Part shown: one piece after another, positions 1 through 7,767 of the stretch | Layout of the letters: each line of letters opens with the position of its first letter | Position numbering within the stretch: the stretch's first letter is position 1 | Assembly (NCBI RefSeq): GCF_016862435.1 | Contig: NZ_BOMY01000002.1 | Span: 496,001-560,000 of the forward strand | Source of the DNA: Paractinoplanes tereljensis | Lineage (GTDB): Bacteria; Actinomycetota; Actinomycetes; Mycobacteriales; Micromonosporaceae | Direction: 5' to 3' | DNA: 64,000 bases | Translations under genes and position numbers: made by a program | Notes under the pieces: model-generated | The model's input: only the letters and a program-made list of their open reading frames with translations | What the model was told of the DNA's origin: nothing | Databases searched by the model: none

Positions 1-408
1 TCACTGACCACCAGCGGTGGCGGCAGCACCAACTCGCTGATCAGCGACTGGAACGGCAAGTGCGTCGACGTGCCGAACTCGAACTTCTCCGACGGGGTCG
101 CCCTGCAGACCTGGGGTTGCAACGGGACGGGCGCACAGAAGTGGACGTTCGTGAACGGGACGCTGCAGACCTCGAACGGCAAGTGCATGGACGTGGCGTG
201 GGGTTCGACGGCCAACGGCGCGGTCATCCAGATCGTCGGCTGCAGCGGCAACGCGGCCCAGCAGTTCGTCCTGTCGGCCGCCGGTGACCTGGTGAATCCG
301 CAGGCCAACAAGTGCATCGACATCAAGGACTGGAACGGCAACGACGGCGCCGGCCTGCAGCTGTGGGACTGCGCGGGCACCGCCAACCAGAAGTGGCACC
401 GCGGGTAA
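1..408 (+). CDS. Ricin B-type lectin domain, C-terminal part of a secreted protein (5' truncated)
   Basis: The reading frame is open from base 1, so the N-terminus lies outside the window. The visible 135 residues form a beta-trefoil lectin (RICIN/CBM13). There are three repeats, each with a Cys-containing strand (GKCVDV, GKCMDV, NKCIDI) followed by the QxW-type signature (AQKW, AQQF, NQKW). This fold binds galactose- or xylose-containing glycans and is usually appended to secreted glycoside hydrolases or proteases. The partner domain here is unknown. The stop is TAA at 406-408. A beta-glucanase follows on the same strand, fitting a polysaccharide-degradation locus. Confidence 0.88.
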   Translation, partial: SLTTSGGGSTNSLISDWNGKCVDVPNSNFSDGVALQTWGCNGTGAQKWTFVNGTLQTSNGKCMDVAWGSTANGAVIQIVGCSGNAAQQFVLSAAGDLVNPQANKCIDIKDWNGNDGAGLQLWDCAGTANQKWHRG

Positions 409-537
409 GCCGCCCCCGACAAACGGGCAGAAGCACCTTAAAGGAACCGTAAAAGATCCGTTCACATGCGGCGCATCGGCGGGCGACTTTTCAAGATTGC
501 GAAGTCCCCCAAGCCGATCCATTGGAGTAGCCCGACG

Positions 538-2151
538 ATGCGCCGCAAACGAACTCTCCTCCTCACCACAGTCCTCGCGGTGGCGGCCGCGGGGACGACC
601 TGGATCGCTCTGCCGGCCTCGGCAGCGGCACCGACCGCATCTCTCCGCACGGTGTCCGACTGGGGCAGTGGCTGGCAGGACGAGGTGACCGTCAGCAACA
701 CCGGGGCGGCGGGCATGACGGCCTGGAAGGTGGAGTTCGATCTGCCATCGGGGGCGAAGGTCGGCAGCTTCTGGGACACGCAGATGACGCTGTCCGGGCA
801 ACACGTCACCTTTGCCAACCAGGGGTGGAACGGGACGCTGGCCGTCGGAGCCAAGGTGACCTTCGGGTTCGTCGGCTCCGGCGGCCAGCCCACCAACTGC
901 AAAATCAACGGCATCTCCTGCAACGGGGTCGTCTCGCCGACCACCGCTGTTCCCACCACCACGGCCGCCACCACCACGCCGACGGTCAAGCCCACGACGG
1001 TTGCGCCCACCACCGTCGCGCCCACCACTTCGGCCCCCAAAGCGGACGTTCCGCCCGCCTCGAACCTGCTGCCGGTCACCGTGACCAACAAGACCGGCCG
1101 CAGCGAGAACGTCTTCCTCTACCTGCTCGGCGTCAACCTGGCCACCGGCAAGCTCGGCTACGTGAACGCGGCCGGCACCTTCACCGCCTGGACCGGCGGC
1201 GCCTCCACCCCCGTCCCGGCACCGGATGTGTCCATCCCCGGGCCGGCCAACGGCGGCAGCACCACGATCAAGATGCCGAAGGGCCTGTCCGGCCGGCTGT
1301 ACATGTCGTTCGGCCAGAAACTCGACTTCCGCCTCACCACCGACGGCCTGGTCCAGCCCGCGCCGTGGGCCGGCGGCGACCCGAACCACGACATCCTGTT
1401 CGACTGGAGCGAGTTCACCCTCGACGCCGGTGGCCTGTTCCTGAACAGCTCCCAGGTCGACATGTTCGCCGTACCGCACATCGTCAGCATCACCAACGGC
1501 GCCGGCACCACGCTGAAGACCGGCGAGCTGAAGTCCGGCGGCCGGCAGAACGTCATCAACACCATCAAGGCCAACGCCGACTTCGCGAAGAGCGTGGTCA
1601 CTCGCTCCGACGGCACGGTCCTGCGGGTGCTGGCCCCCGGCAAGGCGGCCGACGCCGGCCTGATGAGCCCGACCTACCTGGACTCGTACATCAACACCGC
1701 CTGGAACGCGTACGCCGGCAAGACCCTGACGGTGGTGCCGTTCGGCGACCAGCCGAACAACAAGTTCCTGGGCCGCACCAGCGGCAACGTCCTGAACTTC
1801 ACCGACACCACCGGCAAGACGGTCGCGTCGTTCACCAAGCCCTCCACCGCCAACGTGTGGGGTTGCGACGGCGCCCTGGGCGCCCCGAACGACCAGGTGG
1901 TGGGCCCGATCGCCCGCACGCTGTGCGCCGCCCTGACCCGGGGCACGCTGGGCACCCTGGACACCCAGCCCAGCGGCACGGCGTCCGACTTCTACAAGAA
2001 CAACCCCGCCGACGTGTACGCCAAGGCAGTCCACGAAAACATGCTCGACGGAAAGGCCTACGCCTTCGCCTTCGACGACGTCCAGAACCAGGAGTCGCTC
2101 GTCCACGACGGCGACCCCCGCCTGGCCACCATCACGATGACCCCGTTCTAA
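538..2151 (+). CDS. Secreted beta-1,3-glucanase: CBM2 domain, Thr/Pro linker, GH64 catalytic domain
   Basis: I chose ATG 538, with GGAG at 524-527, over an in-frame ATG at 466; it leaves a normal Sec signal peptide (MRRKRTLLL...LPASA) and a 537-residue protein. Residues about 30-125 form a cellulose-binding CBM2. A Thr/Pro linker follows to about residue 165, then a GH64 domain, the laminaripentaose-producing beta-1,3-glucanase family. Glu292 (in WSEFT) and Asp308 (in QVDMF) are 16 residues apart, the spacing I remember for the catalytic pair of the Streptomyces matensis enzyme. The likely substrate is beta-1,3-glucan of fungal walls or callose. A strong terminator follows directly. Confidence 0.9.
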   Translation: MRRKRTLLLTTVLAVAAAGTTWIALPASAAAPTASLRTVSDWGSGWQDEVTVSNTGAAGMTAWKVEFDLPSGAKVGSFWDTQMTLSGQHVTFANQGWNGTLAVGAKVTFGFVGSGGQPTNCKINGISCNGVVSPTTAVPTTTAATTTPTVKPTTVAPTTVAPTTSAPKADVPPASNLLPVTVTNKTGRSENVFLYLLGVNLATGKLGYVNAAGTFTAWTGGASTPVPAPDVSIPGPANGGSTTIKMPKGLSGRLYMSFGQKLDFRLTTDGLVQPAPWAGGDPNHDILFDWSEFTLDAGGLFLNSSQVDMFAVPHIVSITNGAGTTLKTGELKSGGRQNVINTIKANADFAKSVVTRSDGTVLRVLAPGKAADAGLMSPTYLDSYINTAWNAYAGKTLTVVPFGDQPNNKFLGRTSGNVLNFTDTTGKTVASFTKPSTANVWGCDGALGAPNDQVVGPIARTLCAALTRGTLGTLDTQPSGTASDFYKNNPADVYAKAVHENMLDGKAYAFAFDDVQNQESLVHDGDPRLATITMTPF

Positions 2152-2163
2152 CCCTCTTCACCC

Positions 2164-2207
2164 AAAAGGCGCTGGGCCGACGGAAATCCGCCGGCCCAGC
2201 GCCTTTT
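2164..2207 (+). terminator. Rho-independent terminator of the GH64 gene
   Basis: Two perfect 16-nt arms (2164-2179 and 2192-2207) flank a 12-nt loop. The arms begin with AAAA and end with TTTT, so the hairpin could also work on the opposite strand. It starts 12 nt after the glucanase stop codon. Confidence 0.9.
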
Positions 2208-2296
2208 ATCATTCATATTATCGGGCCGTTCCAAAGAAACCCTTAACGCGAGAACGGCTATTGCCATGGTCGCGTTGGGCTGCCATTGTGCGGGTT

Positions 2297-2719
2297 ATGC
2301 GAGTGAATTCTTTCAGCCAGGTCGTTGCTGCGGTCGGTCTCACCGCTCTGCTCGGCTTCGCCGGTGGGTGTGGCACATCGGACTCCTCCGACAGCACCGC
2401 GACGACCAGCGCCGCGACCGCGACGACCGGCACGGCGGCCGCGCCCGCCCAGGACTGCGGGGCCGCGCAGGCCGAGATCAAAGCGTCGCTGACCGGCATG
2501 GGCGCGGTGACCTCGGTCGAGGTACCGACCTGCGACAAGGCAGTCGTGGCCACCTCGCTGGGCGCCGACGAGGGCGACCAGGCCGCCAGCCTCTGCCAGA
2601 ACGCCGCCAACGAGGCCTCGACCCACGGCGTCAGCGCGGTAAGCGTGGTCTCCGCCGACGGCACCGAACTGGCCACCGGCACCAATGCCGAAGACTGCAA
2701 GCCGGTAACCGGAAGCTGA
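2297..2719 (+). CDS. Small secreted lipoprotein, unknown function
   Basis: About 140 residues from ATG 2297; an upstream in-frame start at 2261 would add 12 residues and lengthen the signal. A hydrophobic signal ends in a lipobox-like FAGGC, placing the lipidated Cys near residue 25. A Ser/Thr/Ala-rich spacer follows to about residue 55, then a compact domain with paired cysteines (QDCGAAQ, PTCDKAV, SLCQNA, EDCKPV) that could form disulphides. I do not recognise the family. It is expected on the outer face of the membrane. The gene stands alone after the terminator. Confidence 0.65.
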   Translation: MRVNSFSQVVAAVGLTALLGFAGGCGTSDSSDSTATTSAATATTGTAAAPAQDCGAAQAEIKASLTGMGAVTSVEVPTCDKAVVATSLGADEGDQAASLCQNAANEASTHGVSAVSVVSADGTELATGTNAEDCKPVTGS

Positions 2720-2737
2720 CCCGAATGGCCGCACCGG

Positions 2738-2968
2738 CTACTCGGGCCGGCTTGCGCGCCGGTCGAGACGCCAAACGGCGATGCGGGCGGCATACCAGAT
2801 CAGCGTCATTGCGCCCGCAAACCACCAAAGGGCGTTCTCGTGGCCAATACCGACGCCGATCCCGTAAGCCGCGAAAATCCGTAAAACGGTCGCCGCAATG
2901 ATCAGGCACGCCGCGACGCACTCCGTAAAAACAATGATTGTTCGTCGCCGCACGCGCCGAGTATGCAC
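2738..2968 (-). CDS. Small membrane protein, unknown function
   Basis: Encodes 76 residues. An Arg-rich N-terminus (TRRVRRR) precedes a hydrophobic helix at about residues 10-33, and a second runs from about 46 to 65 (LWWFAGAMTLIWYAA). The C-terminus is basic. The positive-inside pattern predicts a two-helix protein with both ends in the cytoplasm. No family recognised. The gene starts at the edge of a short gene remnant on the same strand, so the neighbourhood has been rearranged. Confidence 0.5.
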   Translation of the reverse strand: MHTRRVRRRTIIVFTECVAACLIIAATVLRIFAAYGIGVGIGHENALWWFAGAMTLIWYAARIAVWRLDRRASRPE

Positions 2969-3110
2969 GTGATGATCAAGACCGCCCCAGAGGGACGGCT
3001 ATCGCGCCTGGGTGGGTGGGGGTCTCGGCCTCGTCGAGCCTGGCCGCCAACGCCGGCAGCGCGATCGGCGCCGCAGCCGCAGGCCCGCTGACCGGCCTGA
3101 CGGTCCGGTG
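2969..3110 (-). pseudogene. Remnant of the 3' end of an NAD(P)-binding (NmrA-like) gene
   Basis: On the minus strand bases 3038-2969 match 16893-16962 without gaps over 70 nt with only 4 differences. The match covers the last codons of the intact NAD(P)-binding gene (LDEAETPTHPGAIAVPL.RS), its TGA stop and 7 nt beyond. Upstream of about 3040 only weak similarity remains and no start or Rossmann motif is present. This is therefore a broken duplicate end rather than a functional gene. Confidence 0.75.
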
Positions 3111-3119
3111 ACTGGAAGC

Positions 3120-3887
3120 TCAGCCGAGCTTCCAGTCGGCGGTCTTGGTCCACCGGTAAGCATGCTGGACGATGCGGACCCGGCTCGGCCGGGCGCCCGC
3201 GCGAAGCTGGAACACCACCCGCTGATCGACCTGGCGGCCCGGTTCGAGCCGGTCCGACCCGGCCTCCGCCAGCAGCGCGGTAAGCGCGGCGTCGTGCTGG
3301 TACCAGGTACCGTCCGCATCGCACAGCCAGGCTTGGTCGTCACCCTGCGGGATGATGGTCATCTGCCCGGTGTTGCGCTCCCGCACCAGCACCGACACGA
3401 GCCGCCGTCCGTCCGTGGCCCGGAGCTTCGATGTGGTCTCCAGGCCCTTGGCGCCGCGAACCGAGAGATCGTGTTGCATCTCGTCGGACTCCGGGATCTC
3501 CATGGCGTCGCCGAGCTTGATGACGGTCCCGGGCGCGGGCAGATCTTCGATCGTGAGCGGCCGCGGCATTCCGCTGACATATTCCCCCGCGGTGTCCGGC
3601 ATCATTCCCGGCTTCGACAGGCACGCGGCGCCGTTGGGCCGGGTGGCAATGATCGCGGCGATACCGCCCACTGCCGCGAGGAGGGCCACGGCGAGCGTGG
3701 CCACCCAGCGCCGCGGCGGCCGGAACCTGGACGCCGCCGGCTGCGGCTCGGGGCTCGGCTTCGGTGCCTCGACTTCCGGCACCTGGGCGCGTGGGCGCCG
3801 TCCGGCCCGAACCACCAGGGCAACGATGACCGCGGTGACGGCCGCGACAGCCGCGCAGCGCAGCACGCGTTTCCGAGGCACGGCCAC
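3120..3887 (-). CDS. Membrane-anchored protein, unknown function
   Basis: Encodes 255 residues. One hydrophobic helix lies at about residues 10-27, followed by a Pro/Arg-rich cytoplasmic loop. A second helix at about 61-83 (VATLAVALLAAVGGIAAII) leads into an exported domain of about 170 residues with single Cys residues (AACLSK, AWLCDADG). The C-terminal domain is rich in short beta-type segments and may be a sensor or binding module, but I recognise no family. It lies between the gene remnant and the molybdate operon and appears monocistronic. Confidence 0.6.
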   Translation of the reverse strand: MAVPRKRVLRCAAVAAVTAVIVALVVRAGRRPRAQVPEVEAPKPSPEPQPAASRFRPPRRWVATLAVALLAAVGGIAAIIATRPNGAACLSKPGMMPDTAGEYVSGMPRPLTIEDLPAPGTVIKLGDAMEIPESDEMQHDLSVRGAKGLETTSKLRATDGRRLVSVLVRERNTGQMTIIPQGDDQAWLCDADGTWYQHDAALTALLAEAGSDRLEPGRQVDQRVVFQLRAGARPSRVRIVQHAYRWTKTADWKLG

Positions 3888-3971
3888 CGCATCGACCGGC
3901 CGCCATCGATCTTGAGGACGCCGCCCGAAATTATCCAGCGAAGTAAGCGTCGGCCCCGCGACCTTGGCGAC

Positions 3972-3994
3972 TTCCGGTTCGCTGCTAACCGGAA
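3972..3994 (-). terminator. Possible terminator downstream of the mod operon
   Basis: Perfect 8-nt arms TTCCGGTT and AACCGGAA enclose a 7-nt loop, 31 nt past the DUF1684 stop on the minus strand. No clear T-run follows, so it may be a weak terminator or simply a palindrome. The rest of 3888-4025 shows nothing recognisable. Confidence 0.35.
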
Positions 3995-4025
3995 ATCTTC
4001 AAGATCGCGGCCGGCCTGCGGGTAG

Positions 4026-4601
4026 TCAGTGGTAGGTCAGTTCGCCGGCTTCGATGGCTGCTGTCACTCGGTTTTCTGGTGGGGCCAGGGGGCAGAGCCA
4101 CTCGTCGTCGTACGCGCATGAGGGGTTGTAGAGGTAGTTGAAGTCCAGGCGGACTCGGGTGCCGCCCAACGGCTCCACCCCGCGGCCGTGGGTGCCCTTG
4201 ACCGTGTCGGTCAGGTAGCGGCCTCCGCCGTATGTCGTCTTTCCGCAGGTCGCGTCGCGGACCGGGAGGAACAGGCCGCCGCCGTAGGCCGCGATCCACC
4301 ACAGCGACAGCTCGCCGTACGGCGTGGGCAGGATGCCGGCCCGCCGGTAATGCACTACGCCGTCGGGGCCGCCGGTGTCGATGTCGATCTCGCCGTCGGC
4401 CGGGACCACGTCCACCTCGACGATGGCGTCGTCGTTGGGTGGGTAGTAGCGCAAGCCGGTGAACGTGCCGGGTGGGATCGGGGACTGCGGGTGGGTTGCG
4501 AAGAGATCGTCGCGGCGGGCCCGGAAATCCTTGAGGTCGGCCGCCTCCAGGTAGATGCGGGAGTTCCGGGCGCGGTAATCGGACAGCTCTAGTGCCTCCA
4601 T
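4026..4601 (-). CDS. DUF1684 family protein, last gene of the molybdate operon
   Basis: ATG 4601 gives 191 residues; an upstream extension to 4664 would overlap modC and is unlikely. The signature region is intact: YLYNPSCAYDDEW followed by CPLAPPENR and an acidic AGE tail, with GHGRG just before it, as in DUF1684 proteins. The family is widespread in actinobacteria and has no firm function; the conserved Cys, His and acidic residues hint at a metal or cofactor site. It starts 17 nt after modC on the same strand, so it is probably co-transcribed with molybdate uptake genes. Confidence 0.78.
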   Translation of the reverse strand: MEALELSDYRARNSRIYLEAADLKDFRARRDDLFATHPQSPIPPGTFTGLRYYPPNDDAIVEVDVVPADGEIDIDTGGPDGVVHYRRAGILPTPYGELSLWWIAAYGGGLFLPVRDATCGKTTYGGGRYLTDTVKGTHGRGVEPLGGTRVRLDFNYLYNPSCAYDDEWLCPLAPPENRVTAAIEAGELTYH

Positions 4602-4618
4602 CCAACCCACGCTATCCG

Positions 4619-5653
4619 TCAGGCGGGGTAGGCGGTCGCCTCTGTGGCCTTCACCGTGGCCCACACCTCACGTCCGGGCTCCAGCGACAGCTGGACGGCC
4701 GCCGCCGGTGTGACGTCCGCCGCCAGCTGGATCGGGCCGGTCAACTCGATGCGCAACGCGTCGCCGTGCCGGGACACCGAGGTCACCGTGGCCGGCCAGG
4801 TGTTGCGCGGGCTGCCTTCGGGGCGGGCCGCGAACAACGACACCGCCGACGGCGGAAAGGCGACAAACACCCCACCCTCCTGCGGTACGGCGGTGACAAG
4901 CGAAAAACCGTCCGGCAGCCGGACTGTGGTGCCGTCCGCGCGGCCGCGGTAGAGGTTGAGGCCGACCAGGCGGGCCACGTAGTCGGTGCGCGGCCGGGCG
5001 GTGATCTCGGCGGCGTCGCCGGACTGCACGATCCGGCCGTCCTCGACGATGACCAGGCGGTCGGCGAGCATGAGTGCGTCCAGCGGGTCGTGGGTGACCA
5101 GCACGGTCGCGCCGGGGAACGACGCGAGGTGCCCGCGCAGGGCGGCCCGGGTGTCGAGCCGGGTGCGGGCGTCCAGGGCAGCCAGCGGCTCGTCCAGGAG
5201 CAGCAGTTTCGGTTCGGCGGCCAGGGCGCGGGCCAGGGCCACCCGCTGGGCTTGGCCGCCGGAGAGTTGGCGCGGCTTCTTGCGTACGTGCTCGGCCAGA
5301 CCCACCCGCATCAGCCACTCCCGGGCGGTCTCCCGGGCCTCCCGGCGCGGCACGCGCCGGCATCGAGGGCCGAAGGCCACGTTGTCCAGCGCCGTGAGAT
5401 GCGGAAACAGCAGGTAGTCCTGGAAGACCACGCCGATCCGGCGGTGCTCGGGCGGTTCGCCGTCGAGCCGCACCCCGTCGAGGGTGACGTGCCCGTCGTC
5501 GAGCGCGGTGAGCCCGGCGAGCGCCCGCAGCGCGGTGGTCTTGCCGGCCCCGTTGGGCCCGAGCAGCGCGACGACCTCGCCGGCCTCGGCGGTCAGCGCG
5601 AGGTCGAGCGTGAAGCCGGGCCGCGTGACGACCAGGTGGGCATCGAGTGTCAT
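4619..5653 (-). CDS. modC: Molybdate ABC transporter ATP-binding protein
   Basis: Encodes 344 residues. The N-terminal ABC domain has Walker A GPNGAGKT (about residues 32-39), the Q-loop in VVFQDYLLFPHL, signature LSGGQAQR, Walker B LLLLDEPLAALD and the switch His in VTHDP. The C-terminal 100 residues form a TOBE/Mop-like domain, which in ModC binds oxyanion and modulates the ATPase. It powers import of molybdate (possibly tungstate) with ModB and ModA. The gene lies 61 nt downstream of modB. That gap holds a GAGCGAAGCGAGCG-type repeat, and a GGGGAGG ribosome site precedes the start. Confidence 0.93.
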   Translation of the reverse strand: MTLDAHLVVTRPGFTLDLALTAEAGEVVALLGPNGAGKTTALRALAGLTALDDGHVTLDGVRLDGEPPEHRRIGVVFQDYLLFPHLTALDNVAFGPRCRRVPRREARETAREWLMRVGLAEHVRKKPRQLSGGQAQRVALARALAAEPKLLLLDEPLAALDARTRLDTRAALRGHLASFPGATVLVTHDPLDALMLADRLVIVEDGRIVQSGDAAEITARPRTDYVARLVGLNLYRGRADGTTVRLPDGFSLVTAVPQEGGVFVAFPPSAVSLFAARPEGSPRNTWPATVTSVSRHGDALRIELTGPIQLAADVTPAAAVQLSLEPGREVWATVKATEATAYPA

Positions 5654-5714
5654 GCCGCCTCCCCGGGGAAAAGCGAAAGACCAGAAGCGCGATCATGACG
5701 CTCGCTTCGCTCGG

Positions 5715-6482
5715 TCATGCCGCGACCCACTTGTCCCGCAGCGCGGCCAGGATGACCACCGAGACCACCAAAAGCAGGAGGCTCAGGACGATGGCGGCGT
5801 CCACGTCCTGTTCCAGGGCCAGGTAGACGGCCAGCGGCATGGTCTGGGTGCGGCCGGGGAAGTTGCCGGCGAAGGTGATCGTCGCGCCGAACTCGCCCAG
5901 CGCCCGCGCCCAGCACAGCACCCCACCGGCCGCGACACCCGGCGCGATCAGCGGCAGGGTGACCCGGCGGAACGCCGTCCAGCGGCCGGCGCCGAGGGTG
6001 GCCGCGGCCTCCTCGTAGCGGGAGTCGGCGCCGCGCAGCGCGCCCTCGACGCTGATCACCAGGAACGGCATGGCCACGAACGCCTCGGCCACCACCACCC
6101 CGGCGGTGGTGAACGGCAGGCTCACCCCGAACGTCGAGTCGAGCCAGCCGCCGAGCAGGCCGCGCCGGCCGAAGACCAGCAACAACGCGACGCCGCCGAC
6201 CACCGGCGGCAGCACCAGCGGCACGGTGACCAAAGCCCGCACGAACCGGCGGCCAGGGAATTCGGTGCGGGCCAACACCCAGGCGAGGGGTACGCCGAGG
6301 ACCAGGCTCACCGCGGTGGCCAGGGTGGCGGTCAGCAGGGACAGACGCAGCGCGGCCAGGATGCCGGGTTCGGCCAGCCGCTCGGGCAGCGTCGACCAGG
6401 GCGCTCGCCAGAGCAGCCCGAACAGCGGGAGGACGAGGAACACCAGCCCGGCGATCGCGGGGATCGCCAGGGCCGGCGGCAC
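5715..6482 (-). CDS. modB: Molybdate ABC transporter permease
   Basis: Encodes 255 residues from GTG 6482, which lies 17 nt after the modA stop, so translation is probably coupled. There are five to six hydrophobic helices and the permease EAA loop (YEEAAATLGAGRWTAFRRVTLPLI, with the central Gly) that docks on ModC. The ModB-type pattern ARALGEFGATITFAGN follows and is highly characteristic of molybdate and sulfate permeases. It forms the membrane channel of the ModABC importer. Confidence 0.92.
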   Translation of the reverse strand: MPPALAIPAIAGLVFLVLPLFGLLWRAPWSTLPERLAEPGILAALRLSLLTATLATAVSLVLGVPLAWVLARTEFPGRRFVRALVTVPLVLPPVVGGVALLLVFGRRGLLGGWLDSTFGVSLPFTTAGVVVAEAFVAMPFLVISVEGALRGADSRYEEAAATLGAGRWTAFRRVTLPLIAPGVAAGGVLCWARALGEFGATITFAGNFPGRTQTMPLAVYLALEQDVDAAIVLSLLLLVVSVVILAALRDKWVAA

Positions 6483-6499
6483 CTTGAGGCGTTGCTTCT

Positions 6500-7282
6500 T
6501 TATGGCTTCTGGAACCCTGCGTCGACGAGGACGTCCAGCGCGGGGCCGCTCTGCACGTAGGCCACGAACGCGGCGGCGGCAGACGGGTTGGGAGCGCTCT
6601 TGAGGGCGACGATCGGGTAGTCGTTGATCGCGCCGGACGACTCGGGGAACTCGATGCCCTCGACGTCGGCCGCGGCCGCCTTGGCGTCGGTGCGGTAGAC
6701 CAGGGCCGCGTCGACCTCACCCAGCTTGACCTTGGACAGGGCCGCCTTGACGTCCTGTTCCAGGGTGACCGGGGTGACCTTCACATTGGCGGCGGCCAGG
6801 GCCTTCTTGGCGGCCGCGCCGCACGGCACCTGCTCGGCGCAGAGCGCGACCTTCAGCGAGGGGTTGGTCAGGTCGGACAGGCCCTTGATGCCCTTGGGGT
6901 TGCCCTTCGCCACCGCGATCACGAGCTGATTCTTCACGAAGACGGTGGCTTCACCGTTGGCGTCGCCGGCATCGGTGACGGTTTTCATGGTGGCGGGACT
7001 GGCGGCCGCGAAGACGTCGGCGGGGGCGCCCGACGTGATCTGCTGGGCCAGCGCGGAGCTACCCGCGTACGAGAAGGTGACCTTGACTCCGGGGTTTGCC
7101 GTTTCGAAGTCTTTGCCGATCTGGTTGAACGACTCGGTCAGCGACGCGGCCGCGAGGACGGTGAGGTTTCCGGAAACGCCGGAAGCCGAGCCGGCGGACG
7201 TGGGCGTGGAGGAGTCATCGCCGCCGCAGCCGGAAAGAAGAAGGGCGGCGGCCAGCGCCACGCCGGTCAGGATTCTCTTCAT
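6500..7282 (-). CDS. modA: Molybdate-binding lipoprotein
   Basis: Encodes 260 residues with a lipoprotein signal and lipobox LLSGC (lipidated Cys19). The mature part is a type II periplasmic-binding fold. It carries ModA motifs: LTVLAAASLTESFN near the N-terminus (first oxyanion-contact Ser), SSALAQQI with GAPADVFAAAS, and DAALVYRTDA, the Tyr-containing C-terminal motif. It captures molybdate or tungstate outside the cell and delivers it to ModBC. The ATG follows the TAA of the upstream regulator with no intervening base. Confidence 0.93.
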   Translation of the reverse strand: MKRILTGVALAAALLLSGCGGDDSSTPTSAGSASGVSGNLTVLAAASLTESFNQIGKDFETANPGVKVTFSYAGSSALAQQITSGAPADVFAAASPATMKTVTDAGDANGEATVFVKNQLVIAVAKGNPKGIKGLSDLTNPSLKVALCAEQVPCGAAAKKALAAANVKVTPVTLEQDVKAALSKVKLGEVDAALVYRTDAKAAAADVEGIEFPESSGAINDYPIVALKSAPNPSAAAAFVAYVQSGPALDVLVDAGFQKP

Positions 7283-7678
7283 TTAGATGTCCCCTCGTTC
7301 TACGACCACCGTGGTCGACTTGATCACGGCGACCGCCGTCGAACCGACCTCGAGCGCCATCTCGTCGAGCGCCTCCCGGCTCATCAGCGAGACCACGCGG
7401 AACGGGCCGGCCTGGATGTCGACCTGCGCCATCACCGCGTCGCGGGTGATCGCGGTGACGATGCCGCGCAACCGGTTGCGCGCCGACGACCGGCGGGAGC
7501 CCGGATCGGGCTCGTCGGCCAGCGAGCGGGCGAAACCGGCCAGGTCGGCGCCGCCGATCTCGCGGTGCCCGTGGTCGTCGCGGCCGGCCGGTAACCGGCC
7601 CGCATCGACCCAGCGCCGCAGGGTGTCGACGCTGACGCCGAGCAGTTCGGCCGCTTCGCCGATGCGGTAGGTCGTCAC
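7283..7678 (-). CDS. HTH-Mop molybdate-responsive regulator, first gene of the mod operon
   Basis: Encodes 131 residues. Residues 1-55 form a MerR/excisionase-like helix-turn-helix (YRIGEAAELLGVSVDTLRRW). Residues about 65-131 form a Mop/TOBE domain (SARNRLRGIVTAITR...STAVAVIKSTTVVV), the molbindin fold that binds molybdate. The pairing replaces a ModE-type LysR-like regulator: molybdate would be sensed by the Mop half and transmitted to the HTH half. It could alternatively be a storage molbindin with a helper domain. It precedes modA directly and is probably autoregulatory. Confidence 0.85.
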   Translation of the reverse strand: MTTYRIGEAAELLGVSVDTLRRWVDAGRLPAGRDDHGHREIGGADLAGFARSLADEPDPGSRRSSARNRLRGIVTAITRDAVMAQVDIQAGPFRVVSLMSREALDEMALEVGSTAVAVIKSTTVVVERGDI

Positions 7679-7767
7679 GCGCCAACTTTAGGGCCGCAAA
7701 AGCCAGGCAAGTAAGCACGAACAGGCCGCAGATGCGGAACCGTTGCACGGGTCACACCCCCGGCGGC

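Noticed and set aside
466-537. A GEMM-like leader before the GH64 gene (GGGCGACTT ... AAGTCCCCC)
   Set aside because: It forms only a simple imperfect hairpin and lacks the GGCAAA and GACGCAAAGCC elements.
1-2106. A 701-codon open frame on the minus strand opposite the lectin and GH64 genes
   Set aside because: It is antisense to two genes with clear domains, has the Arg/Gly/Val-rich composition typical of G+C-rich shadow frames, and shows no motif.
5690-5720. GAGCGAAGCGAGCG motif between modB and modC as a hairpin terminator
   Set aside because: The arms do not pair well. The motif is a commonly repeated sequence near starts in actinobacteria, and both genes belong to one operon.
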